64,000 bases of DNA from Ophiura sarsii (GCA_035610835.1 CM069457.1:21446658-21510657), one strand, 5' to 3'; shown: positions 19,801 to 30,146, numbered from the stretch's first letter. Made by a program: numbers and translations. The notes: generated by a model from the sequence alone, not told the origin.

Positions 19801-22541
19801 TGCGTATGTTTCGACGAGCTTGGATGTTTTCTAAATCGTGCAGAATGCGGTGAAGGGCGCGATAGTCTCTTACCACAGTCACCGAATGACATACGGACAA
19901 AGTTCTTGCTGTTCACATCGAAAACCCAACGCACTGGAACGACTGTAACGTACGATATGACAAAAAATGAGTTTCTTAACGCAGGTTTTGATCCTAAGAT
20001 AGAAACCAAGTTTGTTATCCACGGTTTTATCAATTCTGCAGACAGTGTGGCCGTTGAAGATATAAAAGATTCGTTCTTGGCTAAGGTAAATTATTACGTC
20101 ACATGCAGGGGCGGATGCGTTCTTGGTTGAGGGTTGGGGTAAATTATTACCTCACATGCAGGGGAAGATTTTTTAAAAAATCGGGAGTAGTCCTGCAGCA
20201 TCTGGTGATATCATTCAGGACGGTCAGGAATGCATGACTAATATGTGCTAACCTTTGACCTAATGTGCCAAACTTGTCATGAAAAGCTATTCTTTTCATG
20301 GCCTGACAGAGGATCTTAGGCGCTAGGTAGTATGTGTATTGTTAGTCTTTCTTGTGAATGACGGCTGCTTTGCTGGGGGCGACCCTAATATAAAGGTCTC
20401 CTAACCAACGAGGATCCCTGTCCAAGATCTCCTCTACCTAAGTCCACGCGATGGTCCGGGGACTCGATATGGATATATTATGTTTTCCAGGTTATGTTGT
20501 TGACTGTTCTTACTCAAACTCAATGGATTAAAGCATTGCTCTTGTGTCTTTCAGGGTAGCTACAATATCATCATGGTGGATTGGGCAGCAGGCGCCGACA
20601 TCGGCCTGGTAGATATCATCAAATTCTGGACGATCTACCGACAAGCCAGCCAGAACACCCGCGTAGTCGCCAAGCAGCTGCATCTATTGTTGGAGAGAAT
20701 GCATTCCGAGATTGGCGCGGGTTTCGACTATGGCCGTAATGTTCATGTGATCGGGCATAGTCTTGGAGCGCAGACAGCCGGGCTTGCTGCGGCATACCTT
20801 GGTGGACAGGTTGGACGGATTTCAGGTTGGTATAGGCAACCGGGGTGCAACAAGATATCATGTTAACACTACGATTCCATCCCCTTTAAAGTTTGAGACT
20901 ATTCTAAAGCCACGCTTTTCCAGGGTAATAAAAAATCCCCCTCCTGCACCATTTCTCTTATTTATTTCACACCACCTGTTTTATTGCTGTTGGTCCGGTA
21001 TCATTCCTTGGATAATTTGCTGGGTGGAACTAGAAGCCCAAAGTGTGACTTTTGATTGTTGTTGTGTTAAGAAATTCAAACTTTGAACTTCAATTTGTAA
21101 TGTTACAAAAATTAGTGATATTTCAGATTTTGTAAAATCAAAAGTTCAAAATTTCGAAAAAGAGCAGATTTTAGTTTTTAGAATATAGCCTAATGGGGGG
21201 CTGAAAGTCAACATGTGACAAGACATTTTGCATAACTTTAGACTGCTATTTGGAGATGCATGGTACTGGCTTGTGTTCATGGAGCAAGTACTAGCTTGGC
21301 CTCCCAACCTGTCAAACAATATATGGCAAAATATCCAGGTAACTCGAACGTAATGCAAAATGTGTTACTTGTCAACGGAAGCCTCCCAAGTTCCTCCCAA
21401 AGGAGTCATATCTAGCTATCATAATTGATTTTCCAACATTTACCAAACCATAACTTATAGCCATTGAATTGTCATGATTAGTTCATGAATGAAGGTTTTG
21501 TAATATTGGAGGGGGGGTTCGTGTGTTTATTATTCATCGTGTCTATGATTGTAACATTTCAGGGCTTGATCCAGCTAAACCGAACTTTGAAGGTAAAGAT
21601 CGCGTTTGTCGTTTAGATGAATCGGATGCTTTATTTGTTGACGTCATACATACTGATATCGATTATTTCGGAACAGCTGAACAGGTAAATATCCAGGGGT
21701 ATTTAGTCCTAAAATGGGTGGCGGGTATGATCGGCCACATTGACCCCCTTTTTGAATCTGAGACGAATATCAGATATTTCGTTTAGGTTTGAATATGTTG
21801 TCACTTACAGATCCTATTCTAATATCTATTACTCACTCAATGACTCCCCCATTTAACATTTTCCACGCGGCTATTTGTTTTACCATTATTCAAAACAGAT
21901 TTGTCAAAAACCTTTTCCAACTTTCAACTTTCAAATAAGGGATTATCACGGATTGACCCAGATGTGGTCCTTAAAACGATTTGATGTGTTAAGTCATTCC
22001 GTTCCTCCCCGATCCGATCATCATGATCATTGTTGTTGATCGCCGTTGAGGCCACAGCTCCAAGTTGTTTTCGTGTTCAAGCGTCTCTTTCGGATGCACA
22101 ATCATGTTCGGGTGAGTGGTAGGGAACAGACCTGTAATCAGGGGGGGGGCAACCGACTATCTTTTGTATATACATAGAGTTTGACATTTTATTTGGGGCA
22201 TCACTGGGCAGGCCTGCCTCCCCTACCTCCCCTACCTTCCTCCATCTAATTACGCCACTGGTCTCAATCTTCTCATACCTTTGCAGTGCGGTGACATTGA
22301 CTTCTGGCCTAATGGTGGCTCAAACCAACCGGGATGCGGCATAGAATTGCTCGGATGCAGTCACGGACGCTCGCTCGAGTTCTACTCCATTAGTATAGAG
22401 GGGGCATGTCAATATCTTTCGCAGCCATGTGACGACACAGCTTGCAATACTGATTGTCCCGCGATGGGAATTTATGCTGACAAGAGTTCTAAGAGAGGAA
22501 ACTTTTGTTTGACCACTCTCCCAGATAAACCATATTGTTAA
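15514..22541 (+). CDS. Secreted lipase/phospholipase A1-like enzyme, six exons (spans introns)
   Basis: Joined exons: 15514-15562, 18921-18968, 19793-20085, 20555-20825, 21563-21684, 22287-22541 (1038 nt, 345 residues plus stop). All introns are GT...AG and the phases agree. Residues 1-17 are a hydrophobic signal peptide. The rest is a pancreatic-lipase-family alpha/beta-hydrolase domain: GHSLG with nucleophile Ser199, GLDPAKP with Asp223, and CSHGRS with His287 complete the triad. The 24-residue Ser-to-Asp spacing equals that of pancreatic lipase. The lid between Cys278 and Cys285 has only six residues, and the loop before [10 protein letters not shown] is short; both are traits of family members with phospholipase A1 activity. 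The C-terminal PLAT domain is absent. It is probably an extracellular digestive or lipid-processing enzyme; the exact substrate is inferred. Confidence 0.88.
15664..15975 (+). other. Unrecognised 103-codon open frame in lipase intron 1
   Basis: Lysine- and glutamine-rich frame starting [10 protein letters not shown], with a helical-looking middle ([15 protein letters not shown]). Related sequence occurs in the duplicated locus (about 24992-25110 and 25650-25845), but there it is interrupted by an insertion and by stops, so the frame is not conserved. I do not recognise it. It could be transposon debris or chance. Confidence 0.2.
16240..16313 (-). tRNA. tRNA-Asn (GTT), slightly degenerate
   Basis: On the minus strand the anticodon arm TTCGG-CTGTTAA-CCGAA is perfect with anticodon GTT. 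The D-arm region GTGGCGCAATTGGTTAGCGC and B-box GGTTCGAGTCC are near the animal tRNA-Asn consensus. The acceptor pairs at six of seven positions, but the T stem pairs at only three of five. A T5 run follows within about 10 bases as a Pol III terminator. It lies antisense in intron 1 of the lipase, and the duplicate locus lacks it. A recently decayed or tRNA-derived copy is possible. Confidence 0.65.
16808..16850. repeat. 43-base poly-C tract
   Basis: Uninterrupted C43, the longest homopolymer in the window, inside lipase intron 1. Long homopolymers are error-prone in assemblies, so the exact length is doubtful. Confidence 0.85.
17090..18785 (+). mobile_element. TTAA MITE family 1 relative, split by a 1.4-kb insertion
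   Basis: 17090-17262 carries the family's left part (GCAGACGACCGTTTCAAAAG, AAATGCATT, CTAGTATCGGTTCGG). 18704-18785 carries the right part (CTTTGAAAGTTG, GTTTCTGGAAA, AATAGCCGCATGGAAAGT). The left TTAA end is lost. The duplicate locus has the unsplit counterpart at about 28030-28245. Confidence 0.65.
17265..18701. mobile_element. TA-target inverted-repeat transposon remnant, 1437 bp
   Basis: The left end CACTCGTCCAAAGAAGTTCC continues TTGCCA; the right end TGGCAAGGAACCTCTTTGGA continues CTAGTG. It is flanked by TA (17263-17264 and 18702-18703) and interrupts a MITE whose two halves rejoin cleanly. A second inverted pair lies inside (about 17322-17372 against 18298-18343). The size would suit a mariner-type element, but no transposase frame is recognised. 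Confidence 0.65.
18921..18968 (+). CDS. Lipase copy 1, exon 2
   Basis: Follows acceptor AAATTTCAG and ends before donor GTGAGT. In phase 1 it reads [16 protein letters not shown], the linker between the signal peptide and the catalytic domain. The duplicate's version (28536) has lost two bases. Confidence 0.8.
19307..19740. mobile_element. Element with a poly-C end, second member at 60126
   Basis: Bounded by GTTAGGC at 19300-19306 and 19741-19747 (target duplication of 7-8 bp). The duplicate lipase intron lacks the insertion. The right end is AAGTACC followed by a 21-base C tract. It shares the words ACGGGG, GTGCCGCTC, GGGTATGGGTTTTGA and CACACCCCCG with the element at 60126-60530. The interior contains several degenerate copies of CCTTAGACATGGGT. 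Confidence 0.65.
19793..20085 (+). CDS. Lipase copy 1, exon 3 (N-terminal catalytic region)
   Basis: After acceptor CCTTACAG it encodes residues 33-130, beginning [13 protein letters not shown] and including FLLFT, the Thr-rich strand and FVIHGF, the family's oxyanion-side segment. It ends FLAK before donor GTAAAT. The Cys-rich start (C..C.C......C) matches the disulfide-bearing N-terminus of pancreatic-type lipases. Confidence 0.9.
20555..20825 (+). CDS. Lipase copy 1, exon 4 (nucleophile elbow)
   Basis: Encodes residues 131-220: YNIIMVDW, then a segment somewhat longer than in pancreatic lipase ([16 protein letters not shown]), then [24 protein letters not shown] with Ser199, and GRIS. It ends one base into the Gly codon of GLDPAKP. 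Boundaries are CTTTCAG|GG and CAG|GTTGGT. Confidence 0.92.
21563..21684 (+). CDS. Lipase copy 1, exon 5 (catalytic Asp)
   Basis: Starts inside GLDPAKPNF, supplying Asp223, and runs through [17 protein letters not shown] to FGTAEQ. Boundaries are ACATTTCAG and donor ACAG|GTAAAT. VDVIHTD is a strong family signature. Confidence 0.92.
21853..21940 (-). mobile_element. Fragment of TTAA MITE family 1, reverse orientation
   Basis: TTAACATTTTCCACGCGGCT followed by TTTTACCAT, AAAACAGATTT and AAACCTTTTCCAA is the reverse complement of the family's right end. The rest of the element is missing. It lies in lipase intron 5. Confidence 0.6.
22287..22541 (+). CDS. Lipase copy 1, exon 6 (mini-lid, catalytic His, C-terminus)
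   Basis: Encodes [11 protein letters not shown], the short lid GIELLG between two cysteines, CSHGRS with His287, FYSISI, a Cys-rich stretch, MGIYADKSS and the end DKPYC followed by TAA. The protein stops where the catalytic domain ends, so no PLAT domain exists in this gene. Confidence 0.92.
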   Translation, partial: CGDIDFWPNGGSNQPGCGIELLGCSHGRSLEFYSISIEGACQYLSQPCDDTACNTDCPAMGIYADKSSKRGNFCLTTLPDKPYC

Positions 22542-22638
22542 AACAACTCTTTTATATCCATGTTCTATTTTTAGACTGCGTGGTTAAGTTACCAAGAAAA
22601 ACGAGAAAAGAAGATGAAAAGAATGGAAATATTAATCA

Positions 22639-22644
22639 AATAAA
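22639..22644 (+). promoter_or_regulatory. Likely polyadenylation signal AATAAA of the lipase gene
   Basis: Canonical AATAAA 98 bases after the TAA stop, the first good hexamer downstream of exon 6. Confidence 0.55.
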
Positions 22645-22741
22645 ATAGAAGCGCAAGGTATAATTTATCACCAAGTTAAAAGGATTTATCTTCTTTTGAT
22701 GGAGTCTGGCTCAAACAACGATATGACTGATAATAATTATA

Positions 22742-22998
22742 TTAACAATTTCCATGCGGCATGAAGGCGTCTGCAGACAATTTTTCAACATTTCACAAAA
22801 TGTTTCAAAAATGTCAAAACTCTTTAATTTCATTACCATATTATTTGGAATCACCATGAGGAATGCATTAGAATAAGTACAAGCATGCCTAGTATTGGTT
22901 CAGTAATCCATGAGATAGACTTTGAAAATTGTGAAAGGTTTCTGAAAAATTAGTTTGTATAATTATGGTAAAACGTATAGCAACGTGGAAAGTGTTAC
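22742..22998 (+). mobile_element. TTAA MITE family 1, downstream of the lipase gene
   Basis: Starts TTAACAATTTCCATGCGGC and ends ACGTGGAAAGTGTTAC, so the right target base is mutated. The internal family words are well kept. Confidence 0.7.
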
Positions 22999-23366
22999 AT
23001 ATCTTATTTGTTATTGATTCGGTGTTAACTATGTTTCTCATAAGAAATTATTTATTACAAATGAAAATTATTCGCTTTTATTATACGTCTACTTTATTTT
23101 ACATGTCAATGCATGTGCATAAAAACCACGTGAAACGTTCAAATGATATATCTATGGCCTGAACGTATTTGATCAATTCTGACCATTGTAATGATCTCCC
23201 TCGTCTCGTGTTACATGTTGCAACCAGTGACCATATTATCTTATTTACCCTCCTCTGATGATCTTGACGATTTATTGTGTTCAAAATATGCCAACAAATT
23301 TAAACCGAAATATAAATGGTTAAGTATAAATTTGGTTTGATACTTGGTATGACATGACCAAGACCA

Positions 23367-23990
23367 GGGACGTCATATGGGTGGGGGACAGGGGGACACG
23401 TCGTCCCCTCCCCCACATTTTCAAAGTATGGGGGGGGGGCATAATAGCAGATGTCCCCCCCCCCACACCTTTTTTGAATAACCCTGAGGCTGAAAGTGTC
23501 TAATTATGATGCTGAGTGATGATGATGATGCCCCTCAAAAGAAGCCATTTTTGCGCGGATTAGTTTCAACGTGCTCAATGTTTAATTATTCAAGCTTAAC
23601 AACATGGTTTCAGGAACGTTTTCTGGGCCATTTTAAGGAGAAAAAAAACTTTTTTGCCCGCTTCACGCGAGTTAGATTCAATGTTTCTTTATTCAAGTTA
23701 TAAAAAAATGACTTAAGGGTCGTTTTTCTGGACCATTTTAGATTAAAAAACTGACAGTTTAAACATGATTGCTCAGGAATATTTTGGGAACTTCAATGTT
23801 TATTTGAACTTTTCTGGACCATTTATGCACGTTTCGAGCGAATTGGATTCATTATTTTATTATTCAAGCTTTAAAAAAATGGCTTCATGAACGTTTTTCC
23901 GGACCATTTTAGTGTTAAACGCGCGCTACGCACAAATTATTTTCAATGTTTTATTATTCAAGCTTAACAAGATGGCTTCAGGAACGTCTC
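23367..23990. repeat. Repeat with G/C-rich head and about four tandem copies of a 100-150-bp unit
   Basis: Starts near CAGGGACGTCATATGGGTGG with C and G runs. From about 23550 to 23985 it repeats a unit containing TTCAATGTTTAATTATTCAAGC, AACATGG and GGAACGTTTTTCTGGACCATTTTA. The end CGTCTCCCTG (about 23982-23991) is a poor inverted match to the start. Possibly an old hAT-like element, but the boundaries are uncertain. Confidence 0.5.
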
Positions 23991-24212
23991 CCTGATGAAG
24001 AGCCTGCTAAAAAGTATGCCACCTACGCACCAACACATGGCAAAAGGAGACCTGGTCGTCCTTGCACATCTGGCATATATACAACGCTTACTATGGAAAA
24101 ATGAAGGCATGATTCAAGAACGACAGATTGTCACTCTTGCCAAAGACCGTCGTGCATGGAAGAAACCTGTGGTCGCCTGCTCTGCAGCCGAAGGATGATG
24201 ATGATGATATGC
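23990..24212 (+). mobile_element. 3' end of a LINE (endonuclease/RT type), frameshifted, ending in (GAT)n
   Basis: One frame reads PAKKYATYAPTHGKRRPGRP, then after a one-base shift YIQRLLWKNEGMIQERQIV and LAKDRRAWKKPVVACS. This matches the usual tail of animal LINE polyproteins (a GRP motif, then LAxDRxxW, then a stop). A GATGATGATGATGAT microsatellite follows the stop, as at many RTE-like 3' ends. The clade is inferred. Confidence 0.6.
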
Positions 24213-24835
24213 CATCATCACGGTAGGATTAGAGCAAGCCATCAGAGGCAAGGATACGGACTTTATACACATGGGAATATTGAGAATCTGAAATTATAGA
24301 TGGATCTTGGAACAGAGGTAGCTGCTGACACACGCCAAACCAGAGACGATGACAAACCTGGGGCTGGGAAGAGGCCCTCATCTTTATTTGGTATGGGTAT
24401 ACCATCATCCTGACTGTCAAAGATAATGTCTTGAGGGAAACAAATAATATTGAAAAGCATTCTGTCATAATGTCATGCGATGCGATGTTATGTTCTTTTA
24501 TGCAAAATACTGTAACGCCACGTGATATCATGGCATGTTATAACAGAGATGGCGTGTGTTGTCCCGTTATGCCATGTCACGTGACTCCATAATACAAGAA
24601 TAGTGCCTTTCACTTTTCAAATATGTATTTTAATGTGCCGGTAAGCCTATTAAGTAGATAAAACTTATCATAATATATCGCTTCCGTGGCATTTACGATG
24701 AATTAATCCGAGGCTAAAATTGATAAGACGAACCAAGTTTAGAATAAGTACATATAGCACAGATGTCCTTGTTTCAGATACGCTTCTGCATTATATGTAA
24801 AAGTATATCTAAAGTAAACTCCCGCCACAGGAAAC

Positions 24836-24884
24836 ATGGTTACAGAGGCTCTGCTGTTACTACTTTTGGTGTCGTGCAGTTTGG
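24836..24884 (+). pseudogene. Lipase copy 2, exon 1
   Basis: Still encodes [16 protein letters not shown], with synonymous changes only, and the donor GGTAACT. The promoter-side GATA motifs at 24656-24726 are also kept. This exon alone looks functional. Confidence 0.75.
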
Positions 24885-25112
24885 GTAACTACCGTTCTTA
24901 TTTATCTTTGTTTCATTTCTTCTTTTTTTCTTTTTCTTCATTATAAAGAGCAAATGTGAACAGTTATTAGCCCAACAGTCATACACAAGGTTGATGAACT
25001 GGGTGATTATAAACCAACTTCTCAACAATTAACAATTCGAGCTGTAATGGGCCAATCAATTTGTTCTCAACTCAGAAAGCATACGTTATTAAGAAGGGTC
25101 TAGAATTAGAGA

Positions 25113-25305
25113 ATAAAGGTATTGTTTTTAGACCGTACCCGTGTTATATATATTGTCTGACATAAATGCGGACAATAGTATTATTTTAAGTAGAACAACG
25201 ACGCCGCAGGCGGAGTTGTTCTACGCAAAAAAATAATACTATCGAACGCATTTATGTCAGACAATATAACACGGGTACGGTCTAAAAACAATACCTTTAT
25301 TCTCA
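25113..25305. repeat. Near-perfect palindrome of about 190 bp (hairpin-forming)
   Basis: The left arm GAATAAAGGTATTGTTTTTAG continues through ACCGTACCCGTGTTATA and GTCTGACATAAATGCG to AATAGTATTATTTT. The right arm repeats all of it inverted, ending TACCTTTATTC at about 25301. The centre is the GC-rich ACGACGCCGCAGGCGG. It is part of an insertion (about 25107-25650) absent from copy 1's intron 1. Confidence 0.8.
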
Positions 25306-26078
25306 TTCTTAAACAATCATACTTTAGACATTTATCAAAGAAATAAGTACATTTTATTGTCCACATTTGACAACTTTTACCCCTGCTAGGATCGAATAGC
25401 CCACAAACATTCCATCCAATCACATGCGATGAGTAAACCATGCGTAAGCGTCGCAGCGCCGGCATAAACGCAGGAAAAGCGCTAAAGACGCACTGCAGAA
25501 GTGCGCGTTATGGAGCAAACCACGCATTGTGAAGGTCGGGCGCGCTGTTAAAACGTAAGCCCCACCTCCCCGTGTTCTATTGTCTCATAGAGATGTCGCC
25601 GATTTCTCTGAGAACCAATGAGATTTCTTAAACTTTCTTAGCTGTTTAAGAATATATATAAGAACAACCTGACGAAGTACCGGGAGCTTAATGTGACAGT
25701 TCAACTGCAACTTCGGGAAAGACAAAACAACTTTCATCACCCAAATTTGTTCTGCAAGTTGAAAAGGAAAGTACAGCCAACAACACCAAGGACGTTTACA
25801 ACAATATCAAACTCCTGACAAAGAAACCGGTTCCCAGACTCTATGGGCACACGGTTTTAAACTAAACACGCGTCTAACACGCGTCTAACTTTGACTTTAG
25901 ACACAGCGTTTTACTTTACGCGTACATTCGTTTTACCTAAACACGCGTCTAACTCGCCGAAATATGTCTAACTTTAAACATGGGTACGTGGGTAGTTTTG
26001 TGCACGTTCAAAGCAAGCACAAGATTGAACTTAATTTGTTAGAAACATAATAATCGAGCTCAAATTGCGTTTTCATAT

Positions 26079-26315
26079 AGAACAAAACATCATACTATCA
26101 CAAAAACGAATAAAACTGCCCCATCTCTCAACATGCAATATTTAAAGTCCCTGTGTCGATGACGTCATGATTATGGTACTAAAATGTGCGCATGGGCATT
26201 GTATAACTATGACTTCATCGACACGTGGATTTTCGATTGCCGCGAATTTTAAAAATTGCATGTTGAGAGATGGCAGTTTTTATTCGTTTTAGTCATAAGT
26301 ATGGCATTTTGTTCT
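26079..26315. mobile_element. Inverted-repeat MITE in lipase copy 2 intron 1
   Basis: AGAACAAAACATCATACTAT near the left end and ATGGCATTTTGTTCT at the right end are inverted copies. The arms share AACGAATAAAACTGCC, ATCTCTCAACATGCAAT and their complements over about 70 bp. The centre includes CGATGACGTCATGA. The target duplication is not clear. Confidence 0.6.
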
Positions 26316-26715
26316 AAACTGCTCAAACAAAGTCCGGAAATTTGTTTTCAATCGCCAATTTTCAAATAATGTCGTAATATATTCATATTGTATTTCATAT
26401 CAATGAACATCTGATGTGTTCTGCTTTCCAGCGATACCTCATTTGTAGCGTTCACTTGTGTCAGTGCTTAGCCACCTGCTTGTGAATGTTGGAGGATCTC
26501 ATTCAAAATGTACCAATATCACCACTATTTCGTGCCCAAAAGAACAACTCTGTCATCTGGTCAATGAAGTGTTACATATCCTTTGGGTACCGATGCTGTT
26601 GAAAAATTAGGTGTTATTGTAACGATTGCAGGTATTAAATCGATTTCACTAAACACGAGTTCCGCTAATACCCGTGATTCCAAAGCTATAAAAAAGCAAC
26701 CCATCAGGCTCGACG

Positions 26716-26745
26716 CCCCCCCCCCCCCCCCCCCCCCCCCCCCCC
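26716..26745. repeat. 30-base poly-C tract with purine-rich flank
   Basis: C30 followed by about 110 bases of G/A-rich sequence. It produces proline- or glycine-rich pseudo-frames on both strands, which I do not accept as genes. Confidence 0.85.
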
Positions 26746-27019
26746 ACCAAAAGAAAAGGGGGAAAAAAGGAAAAGGAAAAAGGGAAAGAGGGAGAGGGGA
26801 CAACGAAAATGCAAAAAGTAAAGGGTGGGGAGGAGGGGGGGTACAACAAGACGGGAGGGGAGGCATGCGAGGGACATAAGAACGTTTGAAGTTTATTGGA
26901 AGTTAGTCGGGATTAATACGCGTACGTACGTTGACGAGAAATCTGATATTTTGGAGGTAACCATATATAGTTTAACTTCAGCCTGGCATAGGCGCAGCCT
27001 ATATAAAAAGCAATATTGA

Positions 27020-27515
27020 TCGGAAATAAAGTGGTTGCTTTACAATAAAATATTGCTCAAAAGTACATACCAAATCGCACCAAATGGGTTCGAAAATTGA
27101 AAAAAATCCAATTCAGACTCCCCCTGTTCGAGCTTTTAAACAATCTATACTTAAATCAAGAAAAATATCAGTATAAATATGCTCAACTTCTTTCTTGCAT
27201 TGATAAAAAACAAAATATTTATTGGAAATGAAGAGGTGGCTTTTCGATAAAATGTTGGTCAAAAGTATACACCAGATCCCACCAAATGAGTTCGAAAATT
27301 GAAAAAAAAATCCAATTCAGACTCCTCCCCCCCCCCCCCCCCCCCCCCCCCTGTTCGAGCTTTAAACAATCTATACTTAAATCAAGAAAAATATCAGTAT
27401 ATGTTCAACTTCTTTCTTGCATTGGTAAAAAACAAAATATTTATTGGAAATAAAGAGGAAGCTTTTCGATAAAATGTTGGTCAAAAGAACACCAGATCGC
27501 ACCAAATGAGTTGTG
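27020..27515. repeat. Tandem repeat, unit about 220-245 bp, about 2.3 copies
   Basis: Each unit contains TATTGGAAATAAAG, CGATAAAATGTTGGTCAAAAG, CACCAAATGAGTTCGAAAAT, TCCAATTCAGACTC, CTGTTCGAGC and AATCTATACTTAAATCAAG in order. In the first unit GACTC is followed by CCCCTGTTCG. In the second the same site carries a 25-base C tract (27327-27351). Confidence 0.8.
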
Positions 27516-28029
27516 CTGCGCACCGCTTGGATGGTACCAGCACAATTTCATTTATTTGGATCCCACACCCCCTCCTCCCCCCCCCCCCCCCCCCCCCCCT
27601 AAAATTTTGCTGGATCCGCGCCTGCCCATCAGTCCATTTTCAATAGCGTCTTTCCACTCAATTGACAACAGATAACAGATAAAACAATCGATTCACAAAT
27701 GAATGGACAGTAATGGTACATTGGCATATGCTATAACTAATTTTAGGGACTGCGGTTTTGTTTTGGGGGTACTTAGCGCATGTTTTTGATTTACCAACAG
27801 GCTGTTGGCAACAGCGGTATTCATATCGAGGAGAACAAATACTACACGACTACATGAATCGCACGCTCCAACACGATAGGGGTAACGGAAATTATGTTAA
27901 TGAGCTACCTTTTCCTCTACCAATACATTGATAGACTATTATAGTGTAAGAAGATGTGTGTACATTTTGTTTTATTTTTCCACTGGATGAAGCAAAAATA
28001 TGTTTACTTCGAATTGTAAACCATTTTCG

Positions 28030-28245
28030 GTGTGTCGTGTAGCAGACGACCGTTCCAAAATTCCCAAATTGTACAAAAAATAATTTCAACATTATTGAAT
28101 TTCATCACTTATATTTGAAATCACCATGAGAAATGCATTCAAATATGTCTAGTATCGGTTCGGTAATTCTTGAGATGCTCTTAAAAGACTTTGTTTGAAA
28201 GTTGGGAAGTTCTGGAAATCTGTTTTGTATAATATTGTTAACTTT
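28030..28245 (+). mobile_element. TTAA MITE family 1 relative in lipase copy 2 intron 1
   Basis: Unsplit counterpart of the element at 17090-18785, with the same internal words (GCAGACGACCGTTCCAAAAT, CTAGTATCGGTTCGG, GTTCTGGAAATCTG). It lacks the 1437-bp insertion found in copy 1. Both ends are worn. Confidence 0.6.
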
Positions 28246-28535
28246 ATGTAATTCAATTATTTTCTCACATTACACCATACCGTCATTGTTTGTGTCCCTA
28301 CGGACTTGATGCAAGTCTATGAATTACTTTCATTCCTGTGGTAATCATAAAAATGGCGCTGTTGCATTTTTTAATTTATGCAAAAACGGGACTGTTTTCT
28401 ATACATGCGGTGCAGTATAATAGGTTTCGTATCCAAACAGTACTCTGATTCAAACCCATCAAGTAAAACGGCTAGAATCGTGAGATAACATTATTTAGTT
28501 TCTAGATGAATTTGTGTGGCTTGTTTAAATTTCAG

Positions 28536-28581
28536 GACTCCAATTCAGCAGAATGATGTGGAAGCGACTGAAAAGTGTGAT
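28536..28581 (+). pseudogene. Lipase copy 2, exon 2, minus two bases
   Basis: 46 bases instead of 48. One base is lost after the acceptor (GACTCC for GAACTCC) and one at the donor (GATGTGAG for GATGGTGAG). The frame is destroyed from here. Confidence 0.75.
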
Positions 28582-28994
28582 GTGAGTTGAAATTATAATC
28601 AATGTATCAAAACAAAGTCTATACACTTGAAACCAGATAGATACAGCTTGTCCCAAAAAACTGGGTCCAAAAAATGGAGAGCATATTACTGAAAAAGTAT
28701 AGGAAACATAGCAAATTCATATTTAAGGATATTCATATATCTGACCTTAAGTTGAAAAGAAAAATGTGAAAATGAAAATCATACTTGACCTTAAACTTGG
28801 GATTGCAACTTCGTCAGTAAATCAACCATATCCTAGCGTGCGATATCTCAAATTGAAGACGTGAAATTTCTCAACAACTTCATAATTTTATATGTTTATG
28901 TAGGAATTATACATTTAGAGTTATCAGCACATGTATTTACCCGGTTCATTACCTATTTTGTTGACTGTAGTCCGTTCCTTTCCATGCCTTACAG

Positions 28995-29287
28995 GTGATC
29001 CATGCGTATGTTTCGACGAGCTTGGATGTTTTCTAAATCGTGCAGAATGCGGTGAAGGGCGAGGAAGTCTCTTACCACAGTCACCGAATGGACATACGGA
29101 CAAAGTTCTTGCTGTTCACATCAACCACCCAACCCACTGGAACGACTATAACTTATGATATGACAAAAGATGAGTTTCTTAACGCAGGTTTTGATCTACG
29201 AGAGAAACCAAGTTTGTTATCCACGGTTTTATCAATTCTGCAGACAGTGTGCGCGTTGAAGATGTAAAAGATGCGTTCTTGGTTGAG
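28995..29287 (+). pseudogene. Lipase copy 2, exon 3, with +1 and -1 shifts
   Basis: Same length as copy 1 (293 bases), but with an extra G in CCGAATGGACATACGG and a base missing in GATCTACGAGAG. Both flanking splice sites are intact. The peptide [13 protein letters not shown] is preserved at the start, and TYDMTKDEFLNAGF can be read in the shifted frame. Confidence 0.8.
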
Positions 29288-30146
29288 GTAAATTACTACA
29301 TCACATGCGGGACGGATTTTTTTTCTTCTTTCGGGAGTCCTGGGCCAGCCCAAAATGTGGAGGCCCAAAAACTCACCGTGAGGAAGCCATATCGTCATGA
29401 GAAGTTGCAAGAACGCCGCAAATGACGTAATTTTGCAGGAAAAGCATTTATGTGTCCAATTTAAACATTAATTAATCCAAATTAACGACTTTTAAATGTT
29501 TTGAGTTGCCTATTTTTTAATAAATAGCTAATAAACCAAATTATGTTCTTACCTTACGACGTTCTTACACTCAGATACGATGCGTGGTGTTCTCACGTGG
29601 GGTAAAAGTGTGACAACAATATGGGCCTAGTCCTTCTACGTTAACTGTTTTTGCTTGCAAGATTTTTCAATTATGCTCATCTGAGGTCGAATCTTATATT
29701 TACGTCAACATGTTCAGAAATGCTGTAACACATATCAAACTGTTCCTGAGATCATACATGACGCAAAAACGTCAATAGTCGTATCCACATTCCAGCCGAT
29801 GTTATGTTTCCGCGCGATGATGTTGGGAAACGTCGGAATATCATAAAGCAATTGCGATGTCTTCCACTGAAAACCTAAATTGGTCAGCCTGACTAACTTA
29901 AAGCTAGTCCAGATGGTGCTAATTTTGACTAGCTTTAGCTAGTCCAGCATTGCTTGACTAACTTTACGTTAGCTTGATGTTAGTCCGTCCTAAGCTGGAC
30001 TAGTTTAGGCTAGTCGCTCGACTAGCTTTAAGTTAGTCCAGATGGTGTCCATTTTGACTAACGTAAGGTTAGTCAGCTAGCTTGACTAACGTAAGGTTAG
30101 TCCGGCTTTGCTCGACTAGCGTAAGATTAGTCCAGCTCAAACCATA

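Noticed and set aside
26561..26879. Proline- or glycine-rich frames on both strands
   Set aside because: They are created by the 30-base C run and purine-rich flank, with no conserved features.
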